Source: Schaalia vaccimaxillae DSM 15804
GTDB taxonomy: Bacteria; Actinomycetota; Actinomycetes; Actinomycetales; Actinomycetaceae
Length of the DNA: 64,000 nt
Reading direction: 5' to 3'
Assembly (NCBI RefSeq): GCF_000420425.1
Contig: NZ_ATUX01000005.1
Location: forward strand, 1 to 64,000
The notes under the pieces were generated by a model. It was not told where the DNA came from, made no database searches, and worked only from the letters and a program-made list of their open reading frames with translations. Below, one piece after another: positions 1 to 8,028 of the stretch (positions are counted from its first letter, which is position 1; each line of letters opens with the position of its first letter). Both the position numbers and the translations under genes were made by a program.

Positions 1-66
1 TGTAGCGTCACCTTGAAAGCCGTAACGTCGTTTCGAACGCATTCGTGGTGATGCTGCGGCCTAGGC

Positions 67-1665
67 CTATCCCCGGGAGAACTGCTCCTCGAGGTGCTCC
101 AGCGACGCCCCCCTCGTCTCAGGCACGATGAAAACGTAGAAGCACAGGGACACTACATTGATTGCGCCGAATACGGCGTAGGTCCATGCGGCGCCCAGAT
201 GCTCGATCATGACTGGGAAGATGTAGGTGACTACTGCGTTCATTAGCCAACCGCACCCTACGGCAAAACCTTGGGCGACGCCCCTAATCTTGGCGGGGAA
301 GATTTCCGACAGTAGCACCCAGTTCACGGTGCCTGACTGCTTGGCGAAGACGAATACCGACACCAACACCACAACCAGCCACGGCAAGAATGCCGGTACA
401 GCATCCGAAATCGTGCCATCGGCCAAGGTATATGGTGTGATACCCACGGCGAATACAACCGCCAGAGCGAAGAGTGACAGAGTCACACCCGTTTCTTGGT
501 AGATGCCGACGTGGCGGCGAGCAAAGCGGCTGACCAGCCACAATCCAAAGCCTGCGCCCACGCAGGCAACCGCGCCCGTAATCACATTGATCGAGATTGA
601 ATCCGCGGAAGAAAAACCTGCAGCATGCAATATCTTGGGCAGGTAATACATGGCCGTGTTAATGCCTGTCAGCTGGTCGAAACATGCCAGGCCAATACCA
701 ATGAATACCAGGCGCCGCGTCCATTCCACTGAGAATGTGTGCCGTAACGACCACTTGCCTTCGCGCTTGGCGACCTCGTGTAATTCCACCATTTCGCGAA
801 CTTCGTCGTGAATGTCATCGCGCTCAGGTTGGCGGATTCGCTTGAGTGCTCCGACAGCTTCCACGTACCGCAAATTTGCGGCATGCCAGCGGCCCGACTC
901 GGGCATCATCCGCATGCCGATCCACAAGCAGATCGCGGGGATGGTGGCCAGTACGAGCATCCACCGCCATGCTTGTCCGTTCCCGGCATCGACGAGGACG
1001 CCGCCAATCCTGGCGATTTGGTCCCATGAATACCATTGACCGGCTTCGAGAGTTCCTGTCGCGTCGGAGGCAACTTGGGCTTGTGGTCCGCCGTGTGCTT
1101 TGGACAGCATGGCGTTCATTGAGTAGGCGAGCAACTGTCCAAAGACAATCATGAATTGGTCGAGGGCGACCAGGGAGCCTCGTACCCGAGTGGGCGCAGA
1201 TTCGGAGAGGTAGACCGGAACCGTGGCCGAAGCGCCGCCCACTGCCCATCCGAGGATGAAACGGAAGAAATAGAGGACCCACACATTGGGTGAGAATGTG
1301 CAGCCGAGCGTTCCGATAATGAAGATTACGGCGAGCAGCAAGATGTTGTGGCGCCTGCCGTAGCGGTCTGAGAGGCGCCCGCCGAAGATAGCGCCGAAGG
1401 CCGCGCCGATAGCGAGGAAAGCTCCAACGAGGCCTTCTTCGAACTCGTTGATCCCCAGGCCGCCTGCTGTCTGGTCCATGTACATGTAGGGCAGGGCTCC
1501 GGCGATGACACCAGTGTCATAGCCAAAAAGCAGGGACCCGAAGGTTGCGACACCAGCCAGGAAGGCGATACGTCGTGACTTACCTGAGGCGGGTGTGGTG
1601 TCGACGAGGGCGTTGAGCTCGTCGTCGGTAATGCGCTCATGAGTCTGATGATTGTCAGAAACCAT
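67..1665 (-). CDS. MFS sugar porter
   Basis: Secondary transporter of the sugar porter branch of the major facilitator superfamily, likely importing a monosaccharide or polyol with protons at the cytoplasmic membrane. The protein is about 532 aa with the spacing of twelve membrane helices. Family marks are GGRLSDRYGRR after helix 2, PESGRW before the central loop, and the C-terminal PETRGASLEHLEEQF. The loop between helices 5 and 6 is longer than usual for the family (near TGTLEAGQWYSW). The frame also has a GTG at 1689, but a TATAAC -10-like box at 1690-1695 would place the transcript start about there, so the ATG at 1665 (MVSDNHQ) is preferred. Substrate cannot be told from sequence; XylE, AraE or IolT-like are all possible. 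It stands alone, tail to the left edge. Confidence 0.9.
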   Translation of the reverse strand: MVSDNHQTHERITDDELNALVDTTPASGKSRRIAFLAGVATFGSLLFGYDTGVIAGALPYMYMDQTAGGLGINEFEEGLVGAFLAIGAAFGAIFGGRLSDRYGRRHNILLLAVIFIIGTLGCTFSPNVWVLYFFRFILGWAVGGASATVPVYLSESAPTRVRGSLVALDQFMIVFGQLLAYSMNAMLSKAHGGPQAQVASDATGTLEAGQWYSWDQIARIGGVLVDAGNGQAWRWMLVLATIPAICLWIGMRMMPESGRWHAANLRYVEAVGALKRIRQPERDDIHDEVREMVELHEVAKREGKWSLRHTFSVEWTRRLVFIGIGLACFDQLTGINTAMYYLPKILHAAGFSSADSISINVITGAVACVGAGFGLWLVSRFARRHVGIYQETGVTLSLFALAVVFAVGITPYTLADGTISDAVPAFLPWLVVVLVSVFVFAKQSGTVNWVLLSEIFPAKIRGVAQGFAVGCGWLMNAVVTYIFPVMIEHLGAAWTYAVFGAINVVSLCFYVFIVPETRGASLEHLEEQFSRG

Positions 1666-1782
1666 GGTGACAATTCTGCGCTTTGTCACGTTATACGAGA
1701 ACTTTGTGAGACCGGCCTCACAGCCCTGTGCGTATTTGTGCTGAGAATACGGGGCGTGCCGACGCTCCTTCAGGTCACAGTG

Positions 1783-2232
1783 TCAGCGCAGTTGGTCTGC
1801 GAGTTCGTGGAGCTCAGTGTCGTTGAATCTATCGATCGACATATCGTTGAGCTTGAGGTATTCGTTCGGAATACCAGCTTCGATCGCGGTCTCATGGATC
1901 TTGAGTGCTTCACCAGACCCTCCGAGCACGTGGATGATACCTGATGTGAACTCGAAGGTTGTTGCGTCTGCCGCTGCGATGACAGCCGAACGGAGCTTGT
2001 CAGAGTTGATGGAGTCACCTGCGACCGAGATGGTGAGTCTGTAGTGGATTCCGTTTTCTCCGCGGCTTTCGTGTGTTGCTTCGGCTCCTGTGATTGGTGT
2101 GCCTAGTGCGGTGATGGCGTTTTCGATTTGAGTGAGTTGGGTTTCGTTGGCGATTGGGGTGCAGGCGGTGAGGCTGAGTCCGACTATCGCTGCGGAGGCG
2201 AGGGCTCCCAAGCTTTTACTGTGTGTGTTCAT
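1783..2232 (-). CDS. small lipoprotein, possible immunity partner of the adjacent lipase
   Basis: 149-aa secreted lipoprotein. Residues 1-24 form a type II signal peptide with lipobox LTAC, so Cys24 would be lipidated and the remainder anchored outside the membrane. The mature part is a small alpha/beta domain without a motif I recognise. The ribosome site AAGGA sits 6 nt before the ATG. It begins just 9 nt after the lipase gene ends, in the same direction, so both are probably co-transcribed. Lipoproteins encoded next to secreted T7SS lipase toxins can act as immunity proteins (the TslA/TilA pair of Staphylococcus aureus is the known case). That role here is inference from position and type only; there is no recognised sequence similarity. 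Confidence 0.75.
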   Translation of the reverse strand: MNTHSKSLGALASAAIVGLSLTACTPIANETQLTQIENAITALGTPITGAEATHESRGENGIHYRLTISVAGDSINSDKLRSAVIAAADATTFEFTSGIIHVLGGSGEALKIHETAIEAGIPNEYLKLNDMSIDRFNDTELHELADQLR

Positions 2233-2241
2233 GGAAAGTCC

Positions 2242-3282
2242 TTACTTATTTTCTAGTGCTTCGATCAGCGGTTCGAGGCCATGTGCGTCAAGTCGGTGTT
2301 TGAGAGCTGCCGCATTCCCCGCTGCAACCGCAGCCTGGTACTCCTCAGGTGCATGAATGTTTCCCTTACCGAGAGCCTGTTCGTAGGCTGCGCGGAAGGC
2401 CTCCTCGGGTGATCCTGCAGTGTCGATATTGTGCCTCGTTCCGTAGGCGTCCGGAGCGCGGGTGTTGTCTTGGAAGTCGTTGAGGATATCGTCCTCTGAT
2501 ACATAGGCATTGACCCGTGCTCGTTCATCCGATGCGGAGGAAGTTTCCGCGTACAAGTCAATACGCCTTTGCTGAGCAAAGTTGATGTCGTTTGCTCCAA
2601 GGCCTGCCGGGTTGAAGGTTGTCGCCGGAACCCCGGTTGAGATCGAAGCCATTGAAGCCAGGCCGCCGCCCAGGGAATGGCCGGTGAAATGCAGTTGCGA
2701 ATGGTCGATCCCATTGGCCTCGAGGGCTGAGCGCACTCGTGCGCCCAGTTCGGTTGCCTGCTTCTGTTGACGGGTAACCATCATGCTGCCGGTGAGGTTG
2801 TCGGACCAGTCATTCCATTCTTTATCGGAACCACGGAAAGCCAGAACGTACTGGCCATCCTCATTCACGAAGAGACTTGCGTTGGAACCTGAGCCGTCAT
2901 CGTTGAACATTGATGGATCGAGGCCAAGGGCCCGAAGCTCGTCCTCGTCGGCTTCCCGCCACCCCTGGGGAAGATTCTGGGGGCTTGAAGTTCCGTCGGC
3001 ATATGCTGAGTCTGAGAGCTTGGCGAAGGTTACTGGATCAATGGCAGTTGCCAAACTTCCATCCGCTGCCATACCACCGCCCTCGCCGTAGATCTTTGGC
3101 GCCTCCTCGGCGGCGATCTCCTGAAGCGCGGTCGAATAATCGTTCGCGACCGTTTGAGCTTGCGTAAGAGTCTCGCTCATTCGCTGCCGGATCGTCTCGG
3201 CATCCGCATCGATTATTGCGTTGGCTTCTTCGGCTTTGATCGTTCCGTCCGGTGTCGAAGTCGAAAAGTGGTAGATGTCCAA
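2242..3282 (-). CDS. class-3-lipase-like alpha/beta hydrolase (putative T7SS effector)
   Basis: 346 aa from a TTG start at 3282. The hydrolase core carries AFRGSDKEWNDW (oxyanion strand region, about residue 150) and the nucleophile elbow GHSLGG (about residue 202), the standard pair for lipase class 3 / Mbeg1-like hydrolases; a later Asp and His (DDILNDF, RHNI) are candidates for the rest of the triad. Residues 1-80 are helical and charged. The TTG start is doubtful: the preceding reading frame (GTG at 3443, overlapping the upstream gene) encodes a typical N-terminal helical targeting segment and is out of phase by one base. The native gene was probably about 400 codons long. A downstream lipoprotein and upstream EspC-like protein suggest a secreted effector cassette. 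Lipid substrate unknown. Confidence 0.8.
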   Translation of the reverse strand: MDIYHFSTSTPDGTIKAEEANAIIDADAETIRQRMSETLTQAQTVANDYSTALQEIAAEEAPKIYGEGGGMAADGSLATAIDPVTFAKLSDSAYADGTSSPQNLPQGWREADEDELRALGLDPSMFNDDGSGSNASLFVNEDGQYVLAFRGSDKEWNDWSDNLTGSMMVTRQQKQATELGARVRSALEANGIDHSQLHFTGHSLGGGLASMASISTGVPATTFNPAGLGANDINFAQQRRIDLYAETSSASDERARVNAYVSEDDILNDFQDNTRAPDAYGTRHNIDTAGSPEEAFRAAYEQALGKGNIHAPEEYQAAVAAGNAAALKHRLDAHGLEPLIEALENK

Positions 3283-3443
3283 AGTGCCATCATCGTTGAT
3301 TGAGATGTTGTGCTGACAACACGACCTTCTGCCGCATCAACATCATCCAGATATGAGGCTGCCTTGTCGCGAGTTCCACGCAGGTCTTCAGCAAGAGACT
3401 CCAGGTTTCCCGGATCCCAATCCTTGACGTCACTCCACAGCAC
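3283..3443 (-). pseudogene. frameshifted 5' part of the lipase/effector gene
   Basis: A GTG at 3443 preceded by AGAGG overlaps the stop of the upstream gene and opens VLWSDVKDWDPGNLESLAEDL, followed by DDVDAAEGRVVS. This resembles the N-terminal helical segment of actinobacterial ESX-type effector hydrolases (WSDV..WDP..L). The frame runs on into nonsense while the lipase frame is open only from a TGA at 3337-3339 downward, so the two parts are out of phase by one base somewhere between about 3339 and 3283. The W-x-G part usually following this helix is not seen, so a small deletion may accompany the shift. Either the gene is broken, a -1 slip joins the parts, or there is a sequencing error. 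Confidence 0.6.
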
Positions 3444-3741
3444 TGAGTGCCTCTGTACTCGCTTGAAGAGCAGACTCGGCGGCAGCCTCGTTGGCAATAT
3501 AATCGCGGGCCGCGAGACGCGCGTTCTCGGCGATTGAATCGAGGGCGCCGGACGCCGTTGACTGAGCTGTCGCAACCGTGTCCGTCGCGGATGGGAAGTC
3601 GGCAGCACAGGTAGTACCCGGCATCGAGGATGTGATCGCGCTGCCAGCATCGAAAGTTAACGCGCCGACGTCCTCGGATGCACCCTCCAGGGTTGCGGCG
3701 AAGGCTTCAAGGTCGCCGGAGACGATCTCTAAATCCGACAC
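3430..3741 (-). CDS. EspC/WXG100-like type VII secretion helper protein
   Basis: 103-aa, nearly all-helical protein rich in Ala, Ser, Asp and Glu, with the opening SDLEIVSGDLEAFAATLEGASEDV that matches the pattern of DUF2580/EspC-type and WXG100-like partners of ESX substrates. The GTG start at 3741 follows a strong AAGGAGG. Its stop overlaps the start of the next gene's 5' part by 14 nt, so the two are translationally coupled. Known role of such proteins: form a helical bundle with the effector's N terminus so the pair can be exported by a type VII system. No ESX core gene (eccC etc.) lies in the window. Family assignment is by pattern only; it could also be a generic small helical protein. 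Confidence 0.65.
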   Translation of the reverse strand: MSDLEIVSGDLEAFAATLEGASEDVGALTFDAGSAITSSMPGTTCAADFPSATDTVATAQSTASGALDSIAENARLAARDYIANEAAAESALQASTEALSAVE

Positions 3742-3830
3742 GAAACCTCCTTGTGGTCGGTTGACGCTACGTGTAGTTCTAGGTTATCGAAGGATTGGCT
3801 CCTGTAAAAGCTGAGGGGGTGAGGCATCGT

Positions 3831-3848
3831 GGCTCACGAGGGTGAGCC
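3831..3848 (-). terminator. hairpin after the DeoR gene
   Basis: Inverted repeat GGCTCAC / GTGAGCC with a 4-nt loop lies 10 nt past the stop of the DeoR-type gene and upstream of the type VII helper gene. There is no run of T after the stem on the minus strand, so it is a weak terminator at best. Confidence 0.3.
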
Positions 3849-3857
3849 GGGATTTCG

Positions 3858-4676
3858 TTAGTCCTCGACTTGGGTCGCCGCTGCCGGAGTGAGGAGCGTG
3901 ACATTGGCCGAGCGCAGGTTTTCACAGAGTTGTGGTGAAGGGGAAGTGTCAGTAATGAGGTAGTCGGCCAGGGATAGTGGGCCGATAGATGCGAAGAGTC
4001 GCCGTCCGGCTTTCGAAGAGTCCGCAAGGATCACGACATGCTTCGCTCGTTCTGCCATTTGGGCGAGCATCGCTGCTTCGTCCAGGTTGCTTGTTGAGAA
4101 TCCCTTTTCGTCGAAGGCGCCTACGGCGATGAAGGCTAGATCTGCCTGAATATCGTTCTCTGTTCCGGAGATTGAGCTTGCGAAAGTGATAGGTCCAATC
4201 GTCACTTGCCCAGAAACGCGGACGTGTCCTCCAAAGACGTAAAGGTCGCGGCATGAGTCCGGATTGAGCTCGGATGCTAGACGTAGATTGTTTGTTGCGA
4301 TGATGAGTTCTCGCTTGTTGGCCAATTCATGAATGAGGGGGAGTACTGTACTGCCCCCATTGATGAATAGAACGGCCCCGTCTGGTACGAGGTCGGCTGC
4401 GAGGGTGGCGATCGCCTTCTTCTGATGAGGCTGGAGGCGAAGTCTGTCGTCAATGCGGGTGTCGTGCCAAGGGACTGCAAAGGTGGACATTGCTCCGCCA
4501 TGCGTGCGAATTAGGGCACCGTCAGTGTCGAGTTGGTCGAGGTCACGACGAATTGTGTCCAGGGAAACATTGAAATTCTGGGCCAGGGTTGCGACCGTCA
4601 CCTGACCGAGGGAATTGACCTGCTGGATGATGGCTGCCTTGCGCCCTGCGGGGAGGCGATTTGAGAAGTGCTCCAT
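3858..4676 (-). CDS. DeoR-family transcriptional regulator of the sugar operon
   Basis: 272 aa. N-terminal DeoR helix-turn-helix at residues about 14-58 (QVTVATLAQNFNVSLDTIRR, DLDQLDTDGALIRTHGGA, the last being the DeoR signature). C-terminal DeoR sensor domain of the isomerase-like fold with INGGSTVLPL and LADSSKAGRR, which usually binds a phosphorylated sugar. It is divergent from the sugar ABC operon beginning at 4842; the 165-bp gap holds inverted repeats that can be its operators. The likely job, by family and position, is repression of the transporter/aldolase/kinase genes until a sugar phosphate intermediate accumulates. Confidence 0.93.
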   Translation of the reverse strand: MEHFSNRLPAGRKAAIIQQVNSLGQVTVATLAQNFNVSLDTIRRDLDQLDTDGALIRTHGGAMSTFAVPWHDTRIDDRLRLQPHQKKAIATLAADLVPDGAVLFINGGSTVLPLIHELANKRELIIATNNLRLASELNPDSCRDLYVFGGHVRVSGQVTIGPITFASSISGTENDIQADLAFIAVGAFDEKGFSTSNLDEAAMLAQMAERAKHVVILADSSKAGRRLFASIGPLSLADYLITDTSPSPQLCENLRSANVTLLTPAAATQVED

Positions 4677-4700
4677 GCGTGGAGCCTACCGTTTCAGCGC

Positions 4701-4726
4701 ACAATTACGTGTCGTTACGTAATTGT
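4701..4726. promoter_or_regulatory. inverted repeat, candidate DeoR operator
   Basis: Arms ACAATTACG and CGTAATTGT (9 bp, perfect) separated by 8 nt, between the divergent regulator and sugar operon, 25 bp upstream of the regulator's start. A second dyad GACATCAT / ATGATGTC (4777-4810) lies nearer the operon and ends 32 bp before the binding-protein start. Both are in AT-rich promoter DNA. Assignment to the DeoR protein is by position. Confidence 0.5.
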
Positions 4727-4841
4727 TATTTATATTAATCTAGAAAATCGAAGAAAACCGCTCTAATATTGCGTTAGACATCATAAAACCGCAAAAAAAT
4801 GCATGATGTCGCACCTTGCATCAACGACGATGGAGATGATC

Positions 4842-6134
4842 ATGCGCAATATTCGATGGCTTCTGCCCGTTTCTGTTGCGGCTGTAGCTTCAATGGGACT
4901 TGCAGCCTGCACCGCAGAAGGCTCAGGAAACAACCCAACGGCGTCCGGTGAATCCGCCGACGCTGTCACCCTCGAATTCGTCCAATGGTGGGAGCCTGAA
5001 CTGCCAGATGGTTCTTTCCGTGCACTCATGGATCAATTCGAGGAACAGAACCCCGGCATCAAAGTCAAACTCCTATCCGGACCCTACGCATCAACGAAGG
5101 AACAACTCATTGCCGCATCCGCATCGGGCACAATGCCCGATGTTGTCGGGCTCGATGGAGCATGGGTCTCCGACTTCTCCAAACAAGGGGCCATCGCGGA
5201 TCTCTCCGAGATGATGTCCAACAACAACTACGACGAATCCCAACTTGCCAGCCAAATCAAGATTGACGGATCAACGTACATGATCCCCGTCGTCAACTTC
5301 GTCTATCCGATGTTCGCGAACACAGCCCTCCTCGAACAGGCTGGGGTCTCAGCCATTCCGTCCAACCGGAGCGAATTTGAGGACGCAGCGAAAAAGATTC
5401 ACGCCGTAAGCCCTGATATCAGCGGATGGGCACTACCCCTATCCCTCGAGACTCCTAACGGAATCCAGAATGACGTCATGTCCTGGGTATGGGCATCGGG
5501 AGGGTCCATGCTCACCGACGACGGAAAACCGAATGTCACAAACGAGGACGTCAGAAGTGCCATCGAATACATCAAGGGACTGTGGGACGCCGGAGTCATT
5601 TCCCCCGGCGCCTTCACGATGAAAGAGCAGGATAAAGTCGAAGACTTCACGAACGGTCGCGTCGGCTTCATGATCGACTCTCTGGCCCACATCAACACGA
5701 TCCGGGAAGGAAATCCCGACCTCACCTTCGAAATCTCTGCAATCCCCGCACAAGACGGCTACACCGGGGAACGTGGAATGCCCTATGCCTCGTGGGGGAT
5801 CGGCGTCTCTGCGAACTCCCAACACCCCAAAGAGGCGTGGAAACTCGTCGAATTCCTTATGTCGCAAGACATAAACTCCGCCCTCGCCAACGACGCCAAA
5901 GCCTTCCCCGGGAACGCGCAAGCCGTGCCCGCATTCGTCAATGACGATGAACTCTTCAAGAAGGCATTTGACATCTGGAGCTCCGGTCAACCCGCTAACG
6001 AATTCACCGGACTGCCTGTCGCCGAAACGCTCATGCGCGAATTCGACGAACCATTCCAGCGATACCTCAACGGCGAAACAGACGCCGACACCATGCTCAA
6101 AGGCGTGCAGGACTCGTGGATGGAGAAGTTCTGA
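4842..6134 (+). CDS. sugar ABC transporter substrate-binding lipoprotein
   Basis: Extracytoplasmic binding protein of a CUT1-type sugar importer, about 430 aa. A signal peptide with lipobox LAAC precedes Cys. The mature protein begins FVQWWEPEL and continues with the ALMDQFEEQNPGIKVKL pattern typical of solute-binding family 1; GRVGFMIDS and a run of conserved Trp/Tyr positions follow. The frame is open from 4803, but GGAG at 4832-4835 is 6 nt ahead of the ATG at 4842, which also gives a proper signal peptide. First gene of an operon with two permeases, an aldolase and a kinase. No sugar specificity can be read from sequence. Confidence 0.93.
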   Translation: MRNIRWLLPVSVAAVASMGLAACTAEGSGNNPTASGESADAVTLEFVQWWEPELPDGSFRALMDQFEEQNPGIKVKLLSGPYASTKEQLIAASASGTMPDVVGLDGAWVSDFSKQGAIADLSEMMSNNNYDESQLASQIKIDGSTYMIPVVNFVYPMFANTALLEQAGVSAIPSNRSEFEDAAKKIHAVSPDISGWALPLSLETPNGIQNDVMSWVWASGGSMLTDDGKPNVTNEDVRSAIEYIKGLWDAGVISPGAFTMKEQDKVEDFTNGRVGFMIDSLAHINTIREGNPDLTFEISAIPAQDGYTGERGMPYASWGIGVSANSQHPKEAWKLVEFLMSQDINSALANDAKAFPGNAQAVPAFVNDDELFKKAFDIWSSGQPANEFTGLPVAETLMREFDEPFQRYLNGETDADTMLKGVQDSWMEKF

Positions 6135-6140
6135 TCGACA

Positions 6141-6175
6141 CTGTGGGGTTCTCTCCGCAGGAGAGAACCCCACAG
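6141..6175 (+). terminator. perfect 16-bp hairpin between binding-protein and permease genes
   Basis: Arms of 16 nt (6141-6156 and 6160-6175; CTGTGGGGTTCTCTCC and its exact complement) with a 3-nt loop, 7 nt after the binding-protein stop and 33 nt before the permease ATG. No T run follows. Such intercistronic stems usually protect the upstream mRNA or cause partial termination, so that the binding protein is made in excess over the permeases. Function inferred. Confidence 0.6.
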
Positions 6176-6208
6176 GAGACAACCACAGTCGACGACAGGC
6201 ACTCGAAC

Positions 6209-7150
6209 ATGACACCTCGAATAGACTTGCACGTGGAAAGCGACCGGCGCATCAAGCCTCGCCACTGCGTCACCGAGCACGTCAAACGGATAACGGTTCC
6301 ATACGCGTACCTCACACCGACACTTACTCTGCTCGCAGTACTCATGGCGGCCCCAATCCTCATGGTCGTCTGGTACTCGTTCCAAAGTGGTGCGATCACT
6401 GACAAGAACCCACACTTCGTCGGACTCGATAACTACTTCGACATCCTCACCGATCCGAAGTTCCATACAGCCCTCGCAAACACCGCATGGTTCGTCGCAA
6501 CCTCCGTCGTCGCCCACATGATCATCGGCCTCGCCTTCGCCATGCTCCTCAACGCTTCATGCCTGTCTGCAGTCACCAAGACGTTCTTCAGAACCCTCTT
6601 CGTCCTACCGTGGCTGCTCACCGTTGCGATCATCGCAATTCTGTGGAGACTGATCCTCAACCCCAACGGCGTTGCCAACGCACTGCTGTCCGGACTGGGC
6701 CTCGTCGAGCCGCACAAAGAATGGCTCGCCGACCCTCACCTAGCCCTCGCCGCAATCATCTTCATCAACATCTGGGCGGGATACCCGTTCTTCATGATCT
6801 CAATCCTCGCAGGCCTACAAGGAATCCCCGCCGATCTCTACGAGGCGGCCGAAGTAGACGGCGCCGGTCCCCTCCGCAGATTCTGGTCAATCACCCTGCC
6901 ACAACTCAAACCCATCATCATCTCGATGGCACTCCTGGACACTATCTGGACCTCCCAACAATTCGCCCTCATCTGGATGACGACCGGCGGAGGACCTCTC
7001 AATAAAACGGAAATGCTTTCGACATACACCTACAAGCTGGCCTTTGCTGAATACGCCTTCTCCTCTGCCTCAACCAGCGCCGCCATCATCCTCGTCCTGT
7101 CGATGGTCCTCGCCTTTTTCTACGTCCAGAGCCAGCGAACGAAGGACTGA
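6209..7150 (+). CDS. sugar ABC transporter permease (MalF-like)
   Basis: About 313 aa, six predicted membrane helices starting VPYAYLTPTLTLLAVLMAAPILMVV. The cytoplasmic EAA loop that docks the ATPase is present: EAAEVDGAGPLRRFWSITLP. The frame opens at 6116 (GTG inside the preceding gene) but that start would place the intercistronic hairpin within the coding region; the ATG at 6209 (MTPRIDLHV) lies past the stem and gives the usual family length. Pairs with the next gene to form the membrane channel. The operon has no ATPase gene, so a shared MsiK-type ATPase elsewhere is expected, as is common for actinobacterial CUT1 systems. Confidence 0.92.
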   Translation: MTPRIDLHVESDRRIKPRHCVTEHVKRITVPYAYLTPTLTLLAVLMAAPILMVVWYSFQSGAITDKNPHFVGLDNYFDILTDPKFHTALANTAWFVATSVVAHMIIGLAFAMLLNASCLSAVTKTFFRTLFVLPWLLTVAIIAILWRLILNPNGVANALLSGLGLVEPHKEWLADPHLALAAIIFINIWAGYPFFMISILAGLQGIPADLYEAAEVDGAGPLRRFWSITLPQLKPIIISMALLDTIWTSQQFALIWMTTGGGPLNKTEMLSTYTYKLAFAEYAFSSASTSAAIILVLSMVLAFFYVQSQRTKD

Positions 7151-7151
7151 C

Positions 7152-7994
7152 ATGCTCAGCAAGAAACAGCGCGCGCTCCTAACGCGCATCCTCACCTGGA
7201 TCGGACTGCTCATCGGTGCCGCATTCGCCGCGCTACCCGTCCTATGGATGCTCTCATCCTCGTTCAAGCCAAACCCAAAAATCTTCGCAACCCCTCCCAA
7301 ACTCATCGAAGAAGGAAGCTCGCTCAGCGCCTACCTATCGATCTTCCAGGACCCGGAGAAAATTCGCTTCTTCATCAACAGCTACATCGTCGCCCTCTCC
7401 GTCTCGGCGCTTACACTCATCGTCGCGATCCTCGCCGCCTTCGCATTCAGCCGTTTTGACTTCCCAGGCAAACGGATCCTCAACGTCATCATCATCTCAG
7501 TGCAGGCGGTTCCCCCGATCACGCTGCTGATCCCCTTCTTCGGTCTCATGGTCGCGCTCAAGCTGTACAACACGTACCACGGTCTGATCCTCACCTACAT
7601 GGTGTTCACACTGCCCTACGCAATCATCATGCTCACCGGCTACTTCAACACCCTCCCACGAGAACTCGATGAGGCCGCCAAAGTCGATGGAACAACCTCG
7701 TTCGGAGCCCTGTGGCGGGTGCTCGTACCAATCTCGATTCCCGGGATCGTATCGGTCGGCATCTACACCTTCATGATCGCGTGGAACGAATACCTCTTCG
7801 CACTCACATTGACCAGAACGAACGACATGCGCACCGTTCCCATCGGCATCCAACTCCTCATGGGACAGCACTCCTACGAATGGAACGAAATGATGGCGAT
7901 GTCTGTCCTTGGCTCAATCCCCGTGCTCCTACTCTTCATCTTCTTCCAGCGTTACTTCATCGGAGGTATGACCGCTGGATCCGTCAAGAACTGA
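7152..7994 (+). CDS. sugar ABC transporter permease (MalG-like)
   Basis: 280 aa, six membrane helices, EAA loop EAAKVDGTTSFGALWRVLVP and the C-terminal NEYLFALTL segment typical of MalG-type partners. ATG at 7152 has AAGGA 6 nt upstream and follows the stop of the previous permease by one base, so the two are coupled. The open frame extends upstream to 7044 inside the previous gene; that part is a shadow. Forms the heterodimeric channel with the 6209-7150 product. Confidence 0.93.
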   Translation: MLSKKQRALLTRILTWIGLLIGAAFAALPVLWMLSSSFKPNPKIFATPPKLIEEGSSLSAYLSIFQDPEKIRFFINSYIVALSVSALTLIVAILAAFAFSRFDFPGKRILNVIIISVQAVPPITLLIPFFGLMVALKLYNTYHGLILTYMVFTLPYAIIMLTGYFNTLPRELDEAAKVDGTTSFGALWRVLVPISIPGIVSVGIYTFMIAWNEYLFALTLTRTNDMRTVPIGIQLLMGQHSYEWNEMMAMSVLGSIPVLLLFIFFQRYFIGGMTAGSVKN

Positions 7995-8028
7995 TCTTGG
8001 CGTACCCATAGAAAGAAAGGTCCAAACA

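Noticed and set aside
5439-6517. Minus-strand frames opposite the sugar ABC operon
   Set aside because: Shadows of conserved plus-strand genes.
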